Counted from the first letter of the stretch, positions 45,198 to 53,962 are shown. The stretch: DNA of 63,374 bases from JAJZRJ01 sp040757055 (GCA_040757055.1 JBFLXY010000013.1:1-63374), one strand, 5' to 3'. Notes: generated by a model from the sequence alone, not told the origin. Program-made: numbers and translations.

Positions 45198-45719
45198 ATG
45201 CCCACGGAACAGAACGGACCACGCTGCCGCCCGGCGCCGGCGCGATCCACCCTCCTGCTGCTGGCGGTCGCCCTGCCCTGGCTGCTGCCCGCCCCCGCCT
45301 GGGCAGTCCAGGTCCACGGCGGCGCTGAAGGGTATATCGTCCACCAGATGGCCCACATCTTTCTCGGCGCCGCGCTCCTCTTCCTGCTCCTGGTCCTCCA
45401 CCGGCGCCCGCCCGGCACCGGCAAACCCTGGCGCCACCTCAAACTCTCCCTCCTCCTCTTTCTCCTCTGGGACATCGACACCACCTTGGTCCACTGGCTG
45501 GCGAACCGGCTGCCGGAGCACGCCCTGCTCACCACGGTCGGCCCCTCCCTGGTCGGCGACCGCATCCTGCTGCCGGACTCCTGGGTCTGGTATCTCTACT
45601 ATGCCGGCAGCCATGACCACCTGCTCTGCGTCCCGGCCATCTGGTTCCTGGTACTGAGCCTCAAGGGGCTGGGCGCCTCGGCGGCCTCCGGCGGCCAGCA
45701 GACATCGACCGCCCCATGA
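45198..45719 (+). CDS. Four-histidine membrane protein, putative redox/ligand sensor (module 1)
   Basis: The 173-residue protein has a signal sequence (residues 17-36), then about four hydrophobic segments. It is a paralog of the protein at 52322-52810. Shared features are HQMAH (His49, His53), a PWRxL loop, LWDxxxxxxH (His99) and DHLLCVPA (His141), all in or near membrane segments. Four conserved membrane histidines recall bis-histidine heme ligation, but this is inference. I do not recognise the family. It overlaps the histidine kinase gene by four bases (ATGA), which strongly suggests the two proteins work together. Confidence 0.8.
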   Translation: MPTEQNGPRCRPAPARSTLLLLAVALPWLLPAPAWAVQVHGGAEGYIVHQMAHIFLGAALLFLLLVLHRRPPGTGKPWRHLKLSLLLFLLWDIDTTLVHWLANRLPEHALLTTVGPSLVGDRILLPDSWVWYLYYAGSHDHLLCVPAIWFLVLSLKGLGASAASGGQQTSTAP

Positions 45720-47284
45720 CCGCCACCGTCAGCCTGCCGCTGCTCCCGGTCTACCTGGTCGACGCCCTGGGCTCCAGCCTGATGATCGTTCTCGCCGTGG
45801 CCGCCCTCATCCATGTCCGCCGCCTCCAGCGGCTGGAGCCGGCCAACTTCCTCTGGACCTTCTTTTTCTGGCTCACCCTGACGCTGACCGCCCTCGCCTT
45901 TTCACGCAGCTTCTGGCATCTCCTGCGCTACCTCTTCATCCTCGGCGGCCACAGGGAAATCTGGCAGACCATCCGCCCTTACAGCGGCGGCATCAACACC
46001 ATCGCCTTCTGCACCGCGGCGGTGGCCATCTTCTATTATCAGAACACCGAGCGGGTGGTCGCCTCCGGACGCCGGGAGGCCGAGGCCCTGCGCCTGGCCC
46101 ATGCCGAACTGGCCCGCGCCAACTCGGCGCTGGGCCAGCTCAACCAGACCCTGGAGGAACGGGTGGCCCGACGCACCGAGGAACTCCAGCTCTCCGAGGC
46201 CAAATTCCGCCGCCTCTTCGAGGCGTCGAAGGATATGATCCTCTTCTGCGACGGCGAGGGACGGGTCTGCGACATCAACGACAGCGGCCTCGAACTGCTG
46301 GGCGCCGCCCACAGGAACGAGGTCATCGGCCAGCCCTTCACCAGCTTCTTCCTCAGCCAGGAAAAGGGGCGCCATTTCCGCTCCGAGATCCTCAGCCAGG
46401 GCCACGTCAAGGAGTTCGAGTGCCAGCTGAAGGGCCCCGCCGACAGCCAGCGCTACCTGATGCTCACCGCCGTGGCCATGCGCAACGAGGCCGGGGAAGT
46501 GCAGGGCTGCCAGGTCATCGCCATCGATCTTTCCCACTTCAAAAAGATGACCGACCAGTTGGTCCAGTCGGAAAAAATGACCTCGGTGGGTCAGCTCGCC
46601 GCCGGCGTGGCCCACGAAATCAACACCCCGCTGGGCATCATCCTCGGCTACACCCAGCTCCTGGCCGAGGATTTCGCCGACAACCCCGAGGTGCACGAGA
46701 CCCTGGCCATCATCGAGAAGCACACCAAGATCTGCCGCCGCATCGTGGCGGACCTGCTCAAGTTCTCCCACCCCTCGGCCGAGCAGCAGATGCGGCCCGG
46801 CGACATCAACCGCTGCCTGGAGGAGGTGCTCTCCATTGTCGAGCACACCCTCAACATGGACCACATCTTCATCCACCGCTGCCTGGCCGCCGACATCCCG
46901 TTGGTGCTCTTTGATCCGGAGCGGCTCCGGCAGGTCTTTGTCAATCTGCTCACCAACGCCCACCACGCCATCGGCGAGGAGGGCATCGTCGGCGTCTGGA
47001 GCCGCCACCATCCGGAACGGGGCGAGGTGGAGATCATTATCGGCGACACCGGCAAGGGCATCCCTCCCGAGACCATGAGCCGCATCTTCGACCCCTTCTT
47101 CACCACCAAGGGGGTGGGCAAGGGTACGGGACTCGGCCTCTCGGTCTCCTTCGGCATCATCAACGACCACAACGGCCGCATCGAGGCGTATTCCCCGCCG
47201 CAGGACCAGGAATTGCTGGCGGTGGACATGCACACCGCCTTCCATGTCCATCTGCCGCTGGCAACCGGCGAGGAGGAGGCATAG
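45716..47284 (+). CDS. Membrane-embedded PAS histidine kinase (module 1)
   Basis: The 522-residue protein has three or four membrane helices (residues 10-110) without a periplasmic domain, a coiled coil (about 115-150), a PAS domain (about 155-265), a HisKA domain with VAHEINTPLG (about 300) and an ATPase domain with NLLTNAHHA, GDTGKGIPPE and GTGLGLS. The membrane part shares LPxYLxDxxGSxLMIV, SRxxxH and the WQxxxPxSGxINT pattern with the kinase at 51219-52325. It likely senses through the four-histidine protein upstream. Candidate partners are the receiver directly downstream and the divergent NtrC-type regulator. Confidence 0.92.
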   Translation: MTATVSLPLLPVYLVDALGSSLMIVLAVAALIHVRRLQRLEPANFLWTFFFWLTLTLTALAFSRSFWHLLRYLFILGGHREIWQTIRPYSGGINTIAFCTAAVAIFYYQNTERVVASGRREAEALRLAHAELARANSALGQLNQTLEERVARRTEELQLSEAKFRRLFEASKDMILFCDGEGRVCDINDSGLELLGAAHRNEVIGQPFTSFFLSQEKGRHFRSEILSQGHVKEFECQLKGPADSQRYLMLTAVAMRNEAGEVQGCQVIAIDLSHFKKMTDQLVQSEKMTSVGQLAAGVAHEINTPLGIILGYTQLLAEDFADNPEVHETLAIIEKHTKICRRIVADLLKFSHPSAEQQMRPGDINRCLEEVLSIVEHTLNMDHIFIHRCLAADIPLVLFDPERLRQVFVNLLTNAHHAIGEEGIVGVWSRHHPERGEVEIIIGDTGKGIPPETMSRIFDPFFTTKGVGKGTGLGLSVSFGIINDHNGRIEAYSPPQDQELLAVDMHTAFHVHLPLATGEEEA

Positions 47285-47286
47285 CC

Positions 47287-47655
47287 ATGGCCCGGATTCT
47301 GGTGCTGGACGACGTGGCGGACTCCGCCCGGATGATCAGGAAAATTCTCGAAAAAAAGGGCCATGAGGTGCTGGTCTTCAGCGACGAGGATGAAGCCCTG
47401 CGTTACGCCGCCGGTCACCCCCTCGATCTCGCCATCCTCGACGTGAAACTCCGCAAGCTGGACGGCACCGAGGTGCTGGCCGAACTGCGCAAGCTCCAGC
47501 CCGGCCTCGCCGCCATCATGCTCACCGGCTTCCCGACCAAGAGCGGTGCCCAGCAGGCCCTGCGCCTCGGGGCTGCCGCTTACTGCGCCAAGCCCATCGA
47601 AAAGCAGGCCCTGGAAGAGACGGTGGCGGCGATTCTCTCCCGCCCCAGAACCTGA
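47287..47655 (+). CDS. Stand-alone CheY-like receiver (module 1), paralog of the molybdoenzyme-operon receiver
   Basis: The 122-residue single receiver domain has the acidic pocket in VLDDVADSA, the phospho-acceptor in LAILDVKLRKLDG, IMLTGFP and CAKPIEK. It aligns without gaps over most of its length with the protein at 40901-41266, sharing KKGHEV, EALxYA, DLAILD and QQA. It starts two bases after the kinase stop codon, so kinase and receiver are co-translated. With no output domain it may act by protein contact or as a phosphate sink. Confidence 0.93.
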   Translation: MARILVLDDVADSARMIRKILEKKGHEVLVFSDEDEALRYAAGHPLDLAILDVKLRKLDGTEVLAELRKLQPGLAAIMLTGFPTKSGAQQALRLGAAAYCAKPIEKQALEETVAAILSRPRT

Positions 47656-47674
47656 GCGGAGCCGGCCGCCCTCC

Positions 47675-48724
47675 CTATCGCGCCGCCAGGTAGTGGAAAT
47701 AGATCTGGGTGAAGCGGCCGGAAACCACATCCACCATGGGGAACGCCAACCCCTCATCCCCCAGGAACTGGCCGGAAAGGGCAAAGAAGATGTTGCGGGA
47801 GACATTGGCCAGGATGTCGGCCACCAGCGGCGCGTCGTAGGCGACCGGCGGCACTCCGAAGCTCCGGCAGGCCAGGGGCCGGAACTCATAGAGCAGGCAC
47901 CGGCCGCCGGCGCTGAGAGGGCAGAGGAAGCCGGTGGCGGTATAGACCTGCTGGATGTCGTCGCCCTGCACCTCACTGTTTCTGACCGCCGCCCTGATCC
48001 GCTGCGACGCCGCGACGGCGCGCTCCACACACTCCTGCCGGACCCCGCTCGCCAGGGACCGGTTCAGGTGGTGGGCAAGACAGACCGCCTCGGCCATGGA
48101 AAGGGCGACATGCCGGCGGCAGCAGCGGTCGTGCTCCCTGCCGCAGCGGCCGGTGTCGTCGTGGGCCGCCAGCCAGGCGGCGCACTGCTCCTCCATCTCC
48201 CCCATCACCCCCTGATATTCGGCAAAAAAGTCCGCCAGCTCGACCACATGGCGGTTCTCCAGCGACGGCTCGCGGACCGTCAGGGTGCCGCTCTGCTTGC
48301 CGTATCGCTTCAGCAGCCGCCACTGCGCATAATTGGCCGGGGTGGCCCGGCTGTGGGCCATCTTCTTGCCCGCCACCTTGAGCCCCAGGCCCCGCCGCAG
48401 GAGATAGGCGGTGACAAAGGTGCCGGTGCGGCCGATGCCGTGGCGGCAGTGGACCAGCACCTTCTTGCCCAGGTAGACCGCCTCGTCGAGCCAGGCGAGC
48501 GCCTGCTCCATGGCCGCCATGTCCGGCGCGTTCTCGTCGGGGATGGGGAAAAAATAGACCTCGAACCCCGACTGCTCCTCGATTTCGTGCAGATCGCAGA
48601 ATTCGCCGCACAGGTTGACGATGGCGTTGATCCCCTGCGCCCTGATGGCATCGAGGTCGTCGTAGGACATGGGCGCCGAGCCTACGGCGAGATAGGTGGT
48701 GATCCAGGTGAGCTGGTAGGTCAT
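47675..48724 (-). CDS. Dual-specificity phosphatase fused to a YkgJ-type cysteine-cluster domain
   Basis: The 349-residue protein has an N-terminal cysteine-phosphatase domain (residues about 1-150) with the P-loop HCRHGIGRTG (CX5R) and an upstream general-acid region. The C-terminal half has spaced cysteines in CGREHDRCCRRH, CLAHH, GFLCPL, GRCLLYEFRPLACRSFG, typical of the YkgJ CxxxCxxCC family thought to bind zinc or iron. I infer a metal- or redox-gated phosphatase. It overlaps the PEP-synthase-like gene by four bases, so the two are coupled and could be opposing phosphorylation enzymes. Confidence 0.85.
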   Translation of the reverse strand: MTYQLTWITTYLAVGSAPMSYDDLDAIRAQGINAIVNLCGEFCDLHEIEEQSGFEVYFFPIPDENAPDMAAMEQALAWLDEAVYLGKKVLVHCRHGIGRTGTFVTAYLLRRGLGLKVAGKKMAHSRATPANYAQWRLLKRYGKQSGTLTVREPSLENRHVVELADFFAEYQGVMGEMEEQCAAWLAAHDDTGRCGREHDRCCRRHVALSMAEAVCLAHHLNRSLASGVRQECVERAVAASQRIRAAVRNSEVQGDDIQQVYTATGFLCPLSAGGRCLLYEFRPLACRSFGVPPVAYDAPLVADILANVSRNIFFALSGQFLGDEGLAFPMVDVVSGRFTQIYFHYLAAR

Positions 48725-51186
48725 GACGGTGTCTGCGACTCCTGCATGGTTGGGGAGGAAAAATCAGAGCGGCCATTGAGGAATTCCCGCGCAAACTGCC
48801 GCGCCATGGCGGCATCGGCGATGACCATGTCGAGCAGCTTGGTGGCGCCGAGCAGCCGGCCGACCATTTCCAGCTTCGCCAGCAGCGACTCGGCCGGCTC
48901 CCGGCCGAGGGAGGCATCCAGCAGATCGCCGCGGATCGTCACCCGGAAACCGCTTTCCCTCAGAACCTCGGCGATGAACTGCAGGCGCAGGGTCCGCCCG
49001 GCCAGGGCGGCGCCGCCGCCGACAAAGCGCAGGGCCGCGTAGTTGTTCTCCGGCTCGCCGCCGGCCAGCGCCTCCACCACCGTATAATGGTAGCCGAAGC
49101 GGATATTGAAATTCACGTAATCGTGATCCACCACGGCATAGCTGGCATAGGCCCGGGAGTCCTTCTGCACCACGCCGCCGCCCATCACCGCCTCGCTGAA
49201 GGATCGCCAGTCGAAATGGCCGCCTTCCTGCCAGCGGATCTCCGGGTGGGAAAACCCCCGCCAGATCGCCAGCATGGGCCGGCTGGCCACCTGATCGAGG
49301 CCGATTTCCGGAAAATTTCCCGCCGCCGCAAGCCCGCCGCCGATATCCACCAGATAGACCCGCACCGGCAGCGGAGTCAGCAGTTGCCGGCTGCCACGCG
49401 CCCTGGCCCCCTGGCGGGCGGCAACGGCGAACATCGCCGCCATCCCCTGCTCATGGACGAAACGGACCAGGTCATGAAACGAACGGCAACTGGCCAGAAC
49501 AAAGTCCGGATGTTCCGGTTCCGGCGGCAGGTGCAGGGGAGCGATCCCGGCAAGCATCTCCGCCACCAGCCGGTCCACCGGCGTGTCCGATGGCAGGCGG
49601 CGCCGCAGCGGGACCTCGTCAAGCATTCCGGCGTAGATGGCGGCCTGATCGGCATCCACCGTCACCGTCTGGCCGTCGGCCAGGGTAGCCATGACCTGCG
49701 GCACATTGACCAAGGTCGGCACCCCGTATTCCCTGGCCACCAAGGCAAAATGGCCGATGCTGCTGCCGTGCTCCGCCGCCACCGCGGCCAGCCGCGGCAG
49801 CAGGGGAACAAGGTCCGGCGGCAGGGTCGAGGCCACCAGCACCGCGCCATCCGGCACTGTGGCCAGCGGCCGGCCCGGCAGAAACCTGACCACCTGGCCG
49901 CAGCCGTGGCCGGCCACCGCCCGGTCCCCCCCCCGCAGCAGCAGCGGCAGGTCGGCCGCCGGCCGGGCGCTCAGCGTTTCCTGGCGCGGAGGCCCCGAGG
50001 GCAGCGGCCGGCTCTGCAGGATACAGAGCCGGCCCTGGCGGTCCCGGCACCATTCCACGTCCTGCGGGAGGCCGTAATAGGCGGCGATATCGCGTCCCCA
50101 TGCCGCCAGTTGCCTGATCTCCACGGTGGTGAGCAGGCAGGGGGCGGCCGGCAGCGTCAGCACGCCACCGCCGCAAATCCGGATCACCTGCGGGGTGGCC
50201 GCCCCGCTCACCAGCTGCTCGCCCAGGCCGGCAACCGCGTGGATCACCACGCAGCCCGTGGCCGCCTCCGCCGGGTCGCCGACGGTCATCACCCCGCTGA
50301 CCGCCGCGTCGATCATGGCCAGCACCAGCACGGCCATGGGGGTCATGCCGTCGGTGAGACCGTTGCGGAGGCGATAATGAAGGGCGCGCTCGCTGTAGCG
50401 GCTCGCCACCACGTGCCGGTAGCCGGCCAGCAGTTCCGTCGCCGGCAGATCGAGCAGCGTGCGGTACTGGCCGGCAAAGGACAATTCGCCGTCCTCGGCC
50501 CGGGCGCTGCTGCGCACCGCAAACCGCCTTCCCTCCCCCAGCGCCTCGGCCGCAGCCGTCACCACTGCGGCCAGCTCTTCCGGCACCGGCAGTGTCGCGG
50601 CCATGGCGGTCAGCTCCGCCGCGGTCCGCGCCAGATCTTCCTCCTCGGCAAGGTCAAGGGTGGCAAGACGATTTGCGATGGCCTGCCGGCAATCGGGGCT
50701 GAGGTAACGATGAAAGGCGTTGGTGGTGACGACAAACCCCGGCGGCACCGGCAATCCGACGTCCTGGCGCAGCTGGGCGAGATGAGACGCCTTGCCGCCC
50801 GCCAGCGCCCCTTCGGTGGCAGCGGGGTGCCCAAGATCCAGCACATACGGAGGGGCGGCCGGCCGTTCTTCCGGCGGAAAACCGCGGCGCACTGTCTCAT
50901 CGCAGGCCCGCACCAGACGCGGCAACTGCGGATGGCGCCCCGGCGCCAAAACGCCGAGTTCCGCCACCATGCCGGTCACCGCGGCAAGCAGCGCCTCGTA
51001 GCGGGCCACCACCAGCAGCCAGTCCACCCGGCGGCGGCCCAGCCCGATTTCCTGCAGTTCGGCCAGACACTCGTGGGCGGCACGGTCGTGGCGCAACAGC
51101 CGCCGAAAGGCCGCGTAGCGCTCCTGCAGGATCTGGCCCGCCGGATAAAACCGGGAAAACCACCGCCGCCACCCGCCGAGCCCCAT
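48721..51186 (-). CDS. PEP-synthase-like phosphotransferase lacking the PEP-binding barrel
   Basis: The 821-residue protein has a helical N-terminus, a PPDK/PEP-synthase ATP-grasp domain (residues about 115-405: GGKASHLAQLRQ, GFVVTTNAF, FAVRSSARAEDG, DVEWCRDRQGRLCILQSRP) and a swivelling phosphohistidine domain (about 430-530) with the expected histidine in SSIGHFALVAREYGVPTL. The usual TIM barrel that binds PEP or pyruvate is not recognisable. Instead there is a C-terminal region of about 260 residues with RVYLVDIGGGL and VVDHDYVNFNIRFGYHY. It likely moves phosphate from ATP through histidine to an unknown acceptor. It is coupled to the phosphatase gene downstream. Confidence 0.8.
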   Translation of the reverse strand: MGLGGWRRWFSRFYPAGQILQERYAAFRRLLRHDRAAHECLAELQEIGLGRRRVDWLLVVARYEALLAAVTGMVAELGVLAPGRHPQLPRLVRACDETVRRGFPPEERPAAPPYVLDLGHPAATEGALAGGKASHLAQLRQDVGLPVPPGFVVTTNAFHRYLSPDCRQAIANRLATLDLAEEEDLARTAAELTAMAATLPVPEELAAVVTAAAEALGEGRRFAVRSSARAEDGELSFAGQYRTLLDLPATELLAGYRHVVASRYSERALHYRLRNGLTDGMTPMAVLVLAMIDAAVSGVMTVGDPAEAATGCVVIHAVAGLGEQLVSGAATPQVIRICGGGVLTLPAAPCLLTTVEIRQLAAWGRDIAAYYGLPQDVEWCRDRQGRLCILQSRPLPSGPPRQETLSARPAADLPLLLRGGDRAVAGHGCGQVVRFLPGRPLATVPDGAVLVASTLPPDLVPLLPRLAAVAAEHGSSIGHFALVAREYGVPTLVNVPQVMATLADGQTVTVDADQAAIYAGMLDEVPLRRRLPSDTPVDRLVAEMLAGIAPLHLPPEPEHPDFVLASCRSFHDLVRFVHEQGMAAMFAVAARQGARARGSRQLLTPLPVRVYLVDIGGGLAAAGNFPEIGLDQVASRPMLAIWRGFSHPEIRWQEGGHFDWRSFSEAVMGGGVVQKDSRAYASYAVVDHDYVNFNIRFGYHYTVVEALAGGEPENNYAALRFVGGGAALAGRTLRLQFIAEVLRESGFRVTIRGDLLDASLGREPAESLLAKLEMVGRLLGATKLLDMVIADAAMARQFAREFLNGRSDFSSPTMQESQTPS

Positions 51187-51218
51187 CGCCCTCCTCCCTT
51201 GCCGTCCCCGCCGGGCGG

Positions 51219-52325
51219 TCAGCGCAATTCCCGTTCCCGCAACACGCCCAGGTGGGTCGGCAGCATCACCTCGACCGTGGTTCCCTTCCCCGGCTGGCTG
51301 CCGATCCGCAGTTCGCCCCTGTGGTCCTCGATGATCTGCTTGACGTAGGAAAGACCCAGGCCGGTGCCGCGGCGGTCGATGGCCGCCGTCGGGCTCAGTA
51401 TCCGGCCGAGACGCTCGGCCGGAATGCCGGGGCCGTTATCCTCGATGCGCAGCAGTACGCCGCCCGCCGCCAGCTCCGTTGTCAGCCGGATCGCCTCGCC
51501 CCGCTGGCACGCCTCGATGCTGTTGCGTATCAGATGCATGACGGCGATCTTCATCAGCCGTTCGTTGCCCTGGAAAAGCAGCAGGGCCGGCGAAAGGGTC
51601 GCGGAAAGCACCACCCCCTTTTCCGCCGCCTCCGGCGTCAGCAGCGCCACGCATTCTTCCGCCAGTCCGCCAAGATCGAGCGGAACAAAGGCCCCCGGCT
51701 CCCCGGGGCTGATCGACTCGAAACGCCCCACCAGTTCCTCCAGCCGCTCCACCTGTTCGCGGACCAGCGCCAGTCGCTCTCCCCTGGTGGCCGGCGCCTG
51801 ATCCGCCTCCTGCGCCATGCGCCGCACCAGCCCGCCGATGATGGCCGCAGGGTTGCGGATGTCGTGGGCGACCCGCAGGGCCATTTCCACCCGGGTCCGC
51901 TCGAAGACCGTGCTCTCCAGGGCCCGGTTCAGATCGAGCAGTTCCCGGCCGGTGCGTTCGATCTTGTCCCGGTCGCGGGCCATGCGGTGGATGATCGCCT
52001 GCATCCGCTGGAAAAAGAGGGTGACGCTGGCAATGACCACAAAGGTGAGGGTGTTGATCGAACCGCTGACCGGCGAAAGCCGCTGCCATAAGTCGGGGCG
52101 GCCGGCGAACACCAGCAGGTGCTTGACGATGTGGCCGATGGCGCGGGAAAGGGCAAAGGCAAAAAGGGCGCCGCAGAACCAGACCAGGTAGGTGGCCAGC
52201 GGGTCTTCCTCGTCGCGGGCCAGGATGCGGTAGGCCAGCCGCAGGCAGAGGGCGGAGCCGACAATCATCAGGGCCGAACCGATGATGTCGATGAGCCACA
52301 CCGGCAGCAGCGACAGGGTGGTCAT
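51219..52325 (-). CDS. Membrane-embedded histidine kinase (module 2)
   Basis: The 368-residue kinase has three or four membrane helices (residues 5-105) with LPxWLxDxxGSxLMIV, SRAIGH and WQRLSPVSGSINT, matching module 1. It lacks a PAS domain. A short coiled coil leads to HisKA (VAHDIRNPAAIIGG) and an ATPase domain (RNSIEAC, EDNGPGIPAE, GTGLGLSYVKQII). The start at 52325 overlaps the membrane-protein gene by four bases. No dedicated response regulator follows; the next gene is the PEP-synthase-like protein, 32 bases on. Confidence 0.9.
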   Translation of the reverse strand: MTTLSLLPVWLIDIIGSALMIVGSALCLRLAYRILARDEEDPLATYLVWFCGALFAFALSRAIGHIVKHLLVFAGRPDLWQRLSPVSGSINTLTFVVIASVTLFFQRMQAIIHRMARDRDKIERTGRELLDLNRALESTVFERTRVEMALRVAHDIRNPAAIIGGLVRRMAQEADQAPATRGERLALVREQVERLEELVGRFESISPGEPGAFVPLDLGGLAEECVALLTPEAAEKGVVLSATLSPALLLFQGNERLMKIAVMHLIRNSIEACQRGEAIRLTTELAAGGVLLRIEDNGPGIPAERLGRILSPTAAIDRRGTGLGLSYVKQIIEDHRGELRIGSQPGKGTTVEVMLPTHLGVLRERELR

Positions 52326-52810
52326 GCGCCGCCTCCCGTCCGCTGCCCCTTCTCTCCGCCGATGGCCCGGTGGATGCCGCGCATGCCGAAGTAGAAGCAG
52401 AAGAGCGCCGGCACTGCCAGCAGGTGATCCATCTTGATGATGAAGTAGGCAAGCTCGCGCCAGGAAACCAGGGCGATGCGCGGCACCAGCCGGCCCGTTT
52501 CCCGCAACAGCGACGATTCCGGCACCAGCACCTCGACAAAATGGCCGCCAAAGGCCCAGAGATTCCAGAGGGCGAGCAGCCAGGCGCCGGCCGCCATCAG
52601 GCGCCAGGGCCGGCGAAGAGCGAAACGGCTTCGCCGGATGCCCAGGGCGAAAAAGACCATGGCCGCCAGAAAAAAGAGGTGGGCGATCTGGTGAAGGTAA
52701 AATCCGGAATAGGCGTGGGTCTGCAGGGCAAAGGCCGGGGCCGGCACCCCGAGCACAGCCGCCAGCAGCCCCGCACCCGCCAGTCCCCTGCGCCATCGCT
52801 TTGCGGCCAT
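52322..52810 (-). CDS. Four-histidine membrane protein, putative redox/ligand sensor (module 2)
   Basis: The 162-residue protein starts at the second of two adjacent ATGs (52810), six bases after GGAGG. A signal sequence (residues 8-29) precedes about four hydrophobic segments. HQIAH (His40, His44), RRPWR, LWNLWAFGGH (His90) and MDHLLAVPA (His129) align with His49, His53, His99 and His141 of the module 1 protein, while the rest is divergent. It is coupled to the kinase gene by a four-base overlap. The 155-base gap to hemH has a TTGCTAA element on the minus strand but only a weak sigma-54 match. Confidence 0.8.
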   Translation of the reverse strand: MAAKRWRRGLAGAGLLAAVLGVPAPAFALQTHAYSGFYLHQIAHLFFLAAMVFFALGIRRSRFALRRPWRLMAAGAWLLALWNLWAFGGHFVEVLVPESSLLRETGRLVPRIALVSWRELAYFIIKMDHLLAVPALFCFYFGMRGIHRAIGGEKGQRTGGGA

Positions 52811-52965
52811 CATCCACCTCCCGGCATCGGCTCTTGCCTTTTCCGCCCTGTTCCGCTGGTCCACCTCGCTGCGCCGGACCGGCCGATACACCATCTTAGC
52901 AAAATCACCGCGGCGGCGGAAAGCGCGAAATCACGGAACAGCGGCCGCGCCCGCCGGAGGGTGGC

Positions 52966-53952
52966 TCAGCCCAGGAACTGTTGCCGGCGGCAGGCGTCGA
53001 GCACCAGGGCGGCCAGGCCGGCGATGAAGCGGGGGTGGACATTGAGGGCCGCGGTGCGTTCCAGGCGCACCCCGTGGGTGGCGGCCAGTTCGCGGTACTG
53101 GATGTCGATCTCGTAAAGGGTCTCCACGTGGTCGGAAACAAAGCTGACGGGCACCATGAGGATGTTTTGCACCCCCTGGCCCGCCAGTTGCCGGATCATG
53201 TCCGGCGTGGCGGGGGTGAGCCACTTCACGGGGCCGCTGCGGCTCTGGAAGCAGAGCTTGCCGCTGAGGCCGGTTTCGCGTTCCACCGCGGCGATGGTCC
53301 GCGAGATGTGGTCGAGATAGGGGTCACCCTCGACGATGAAGGAGACCGGCAGGCTGTGGGCGCTGTAAACCACCGTCACCCCTTCCGGCTCCTTGAACCG
53401 CGCCAGCCCGCTGCGGATGGTCTCGGCCAGGGCCGCGACATAGTCGGGTTGATCGGGCCACGCCTTGATCGTCGACAATTCGAAGGGCACCTTTGCCTCG
53501 GCCACGGCCCGCTCCAGGTCCGCGAACGAGGAACCGCTGGTGGCCCTGGAATAGTGCGGATAGAGCGGCAGGACCACCAGCCGTCGCACCCCCATGGCGG
53601 CCATCTTTGCCAGGGTCGCATCGGCCCGCGGCTGCCAGTAGCGCATGGCCGCCCCCACCAGGAAGGGGCCGTGCGGGGCGAGCTGCCTGGCCAGGGCCTG
53701 GCCCTGCTCGGCGGTAATGCGGGCCAGCGGCGAGCGGCCGCCGATGCATTCGTAGGCCTTGCGGCTCTTCACGGCCCGCTTGCGGGCGATCTTCCTGGCA
53801 ATGAACTTCTGCAAAAAAGGGAAGGGGGAAAGGCGGATGATGTTGCGGTCGGCAAAGAGGTTGAAGAGAAAGGGCTCCACATCGGCCAGCTTCTCCGGGC
53901 CTCCCATGTTGAGCAGGACCACGCCGATGGGTCCGGTCGGGTTCTTTTCCAT
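52966..53952 (-). CDS. hemH: Ferrochelatase
   Basis: The 328-residue protein inserts iron into a porphyrin. Family motifs are VLLNMGGPEKLADVEPFL, PLYPHYSRATSGSS, the catalytic VYSAHSLP histidine, FQSRSGPVKWLTPAT and VPVSFVSDHVETLYEIDI with the conserved glutamate. The sequence cannot tell protoporphyrin from coproporphyrin use, which matters because an AhbD-like decarboxylase lies nearby. It is 10 bases downstream of the HD-domain gene. Confidence 0.95.
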   Translation of the reverse strand: MEKNPTGPIGVVLLNMGGPEKLADVEPFLFNLFADRNIIRLSPFPFLQKFIARKIARKRAVKSRKAYECIGGRSPLARITAEQGQALARQLAPHGPFLVGAAMRYWQPRADATLAKMAAMGVRRLVVLPLYPHYSRATSGSSFADLERAVAEAKVPFELSTIKAWPDQPDYVAALAETIRSGLARFKEPEGVTVVYSAHSLPVSFIVEGDPYLDHISRTIAAVERETGLSGKLCFQSRSGPVKWLTPATPDMIRQLAGQGVQNILMVPVSFVSDHVETLYEIDIQYRELAATHGVRLERTAALNVHPRFIAGLAALVLDACRRQQFLG

Positions 53953-53962
53953 CGCGCCTCCG

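Noticed and set aside
52884..52920. Possible second sigma-54 promoter upstream of sensor module 2
   Set aside because: It has a TTGCT -12 element resembling the one at 43309, but the -24 GG is not at the required spacing.
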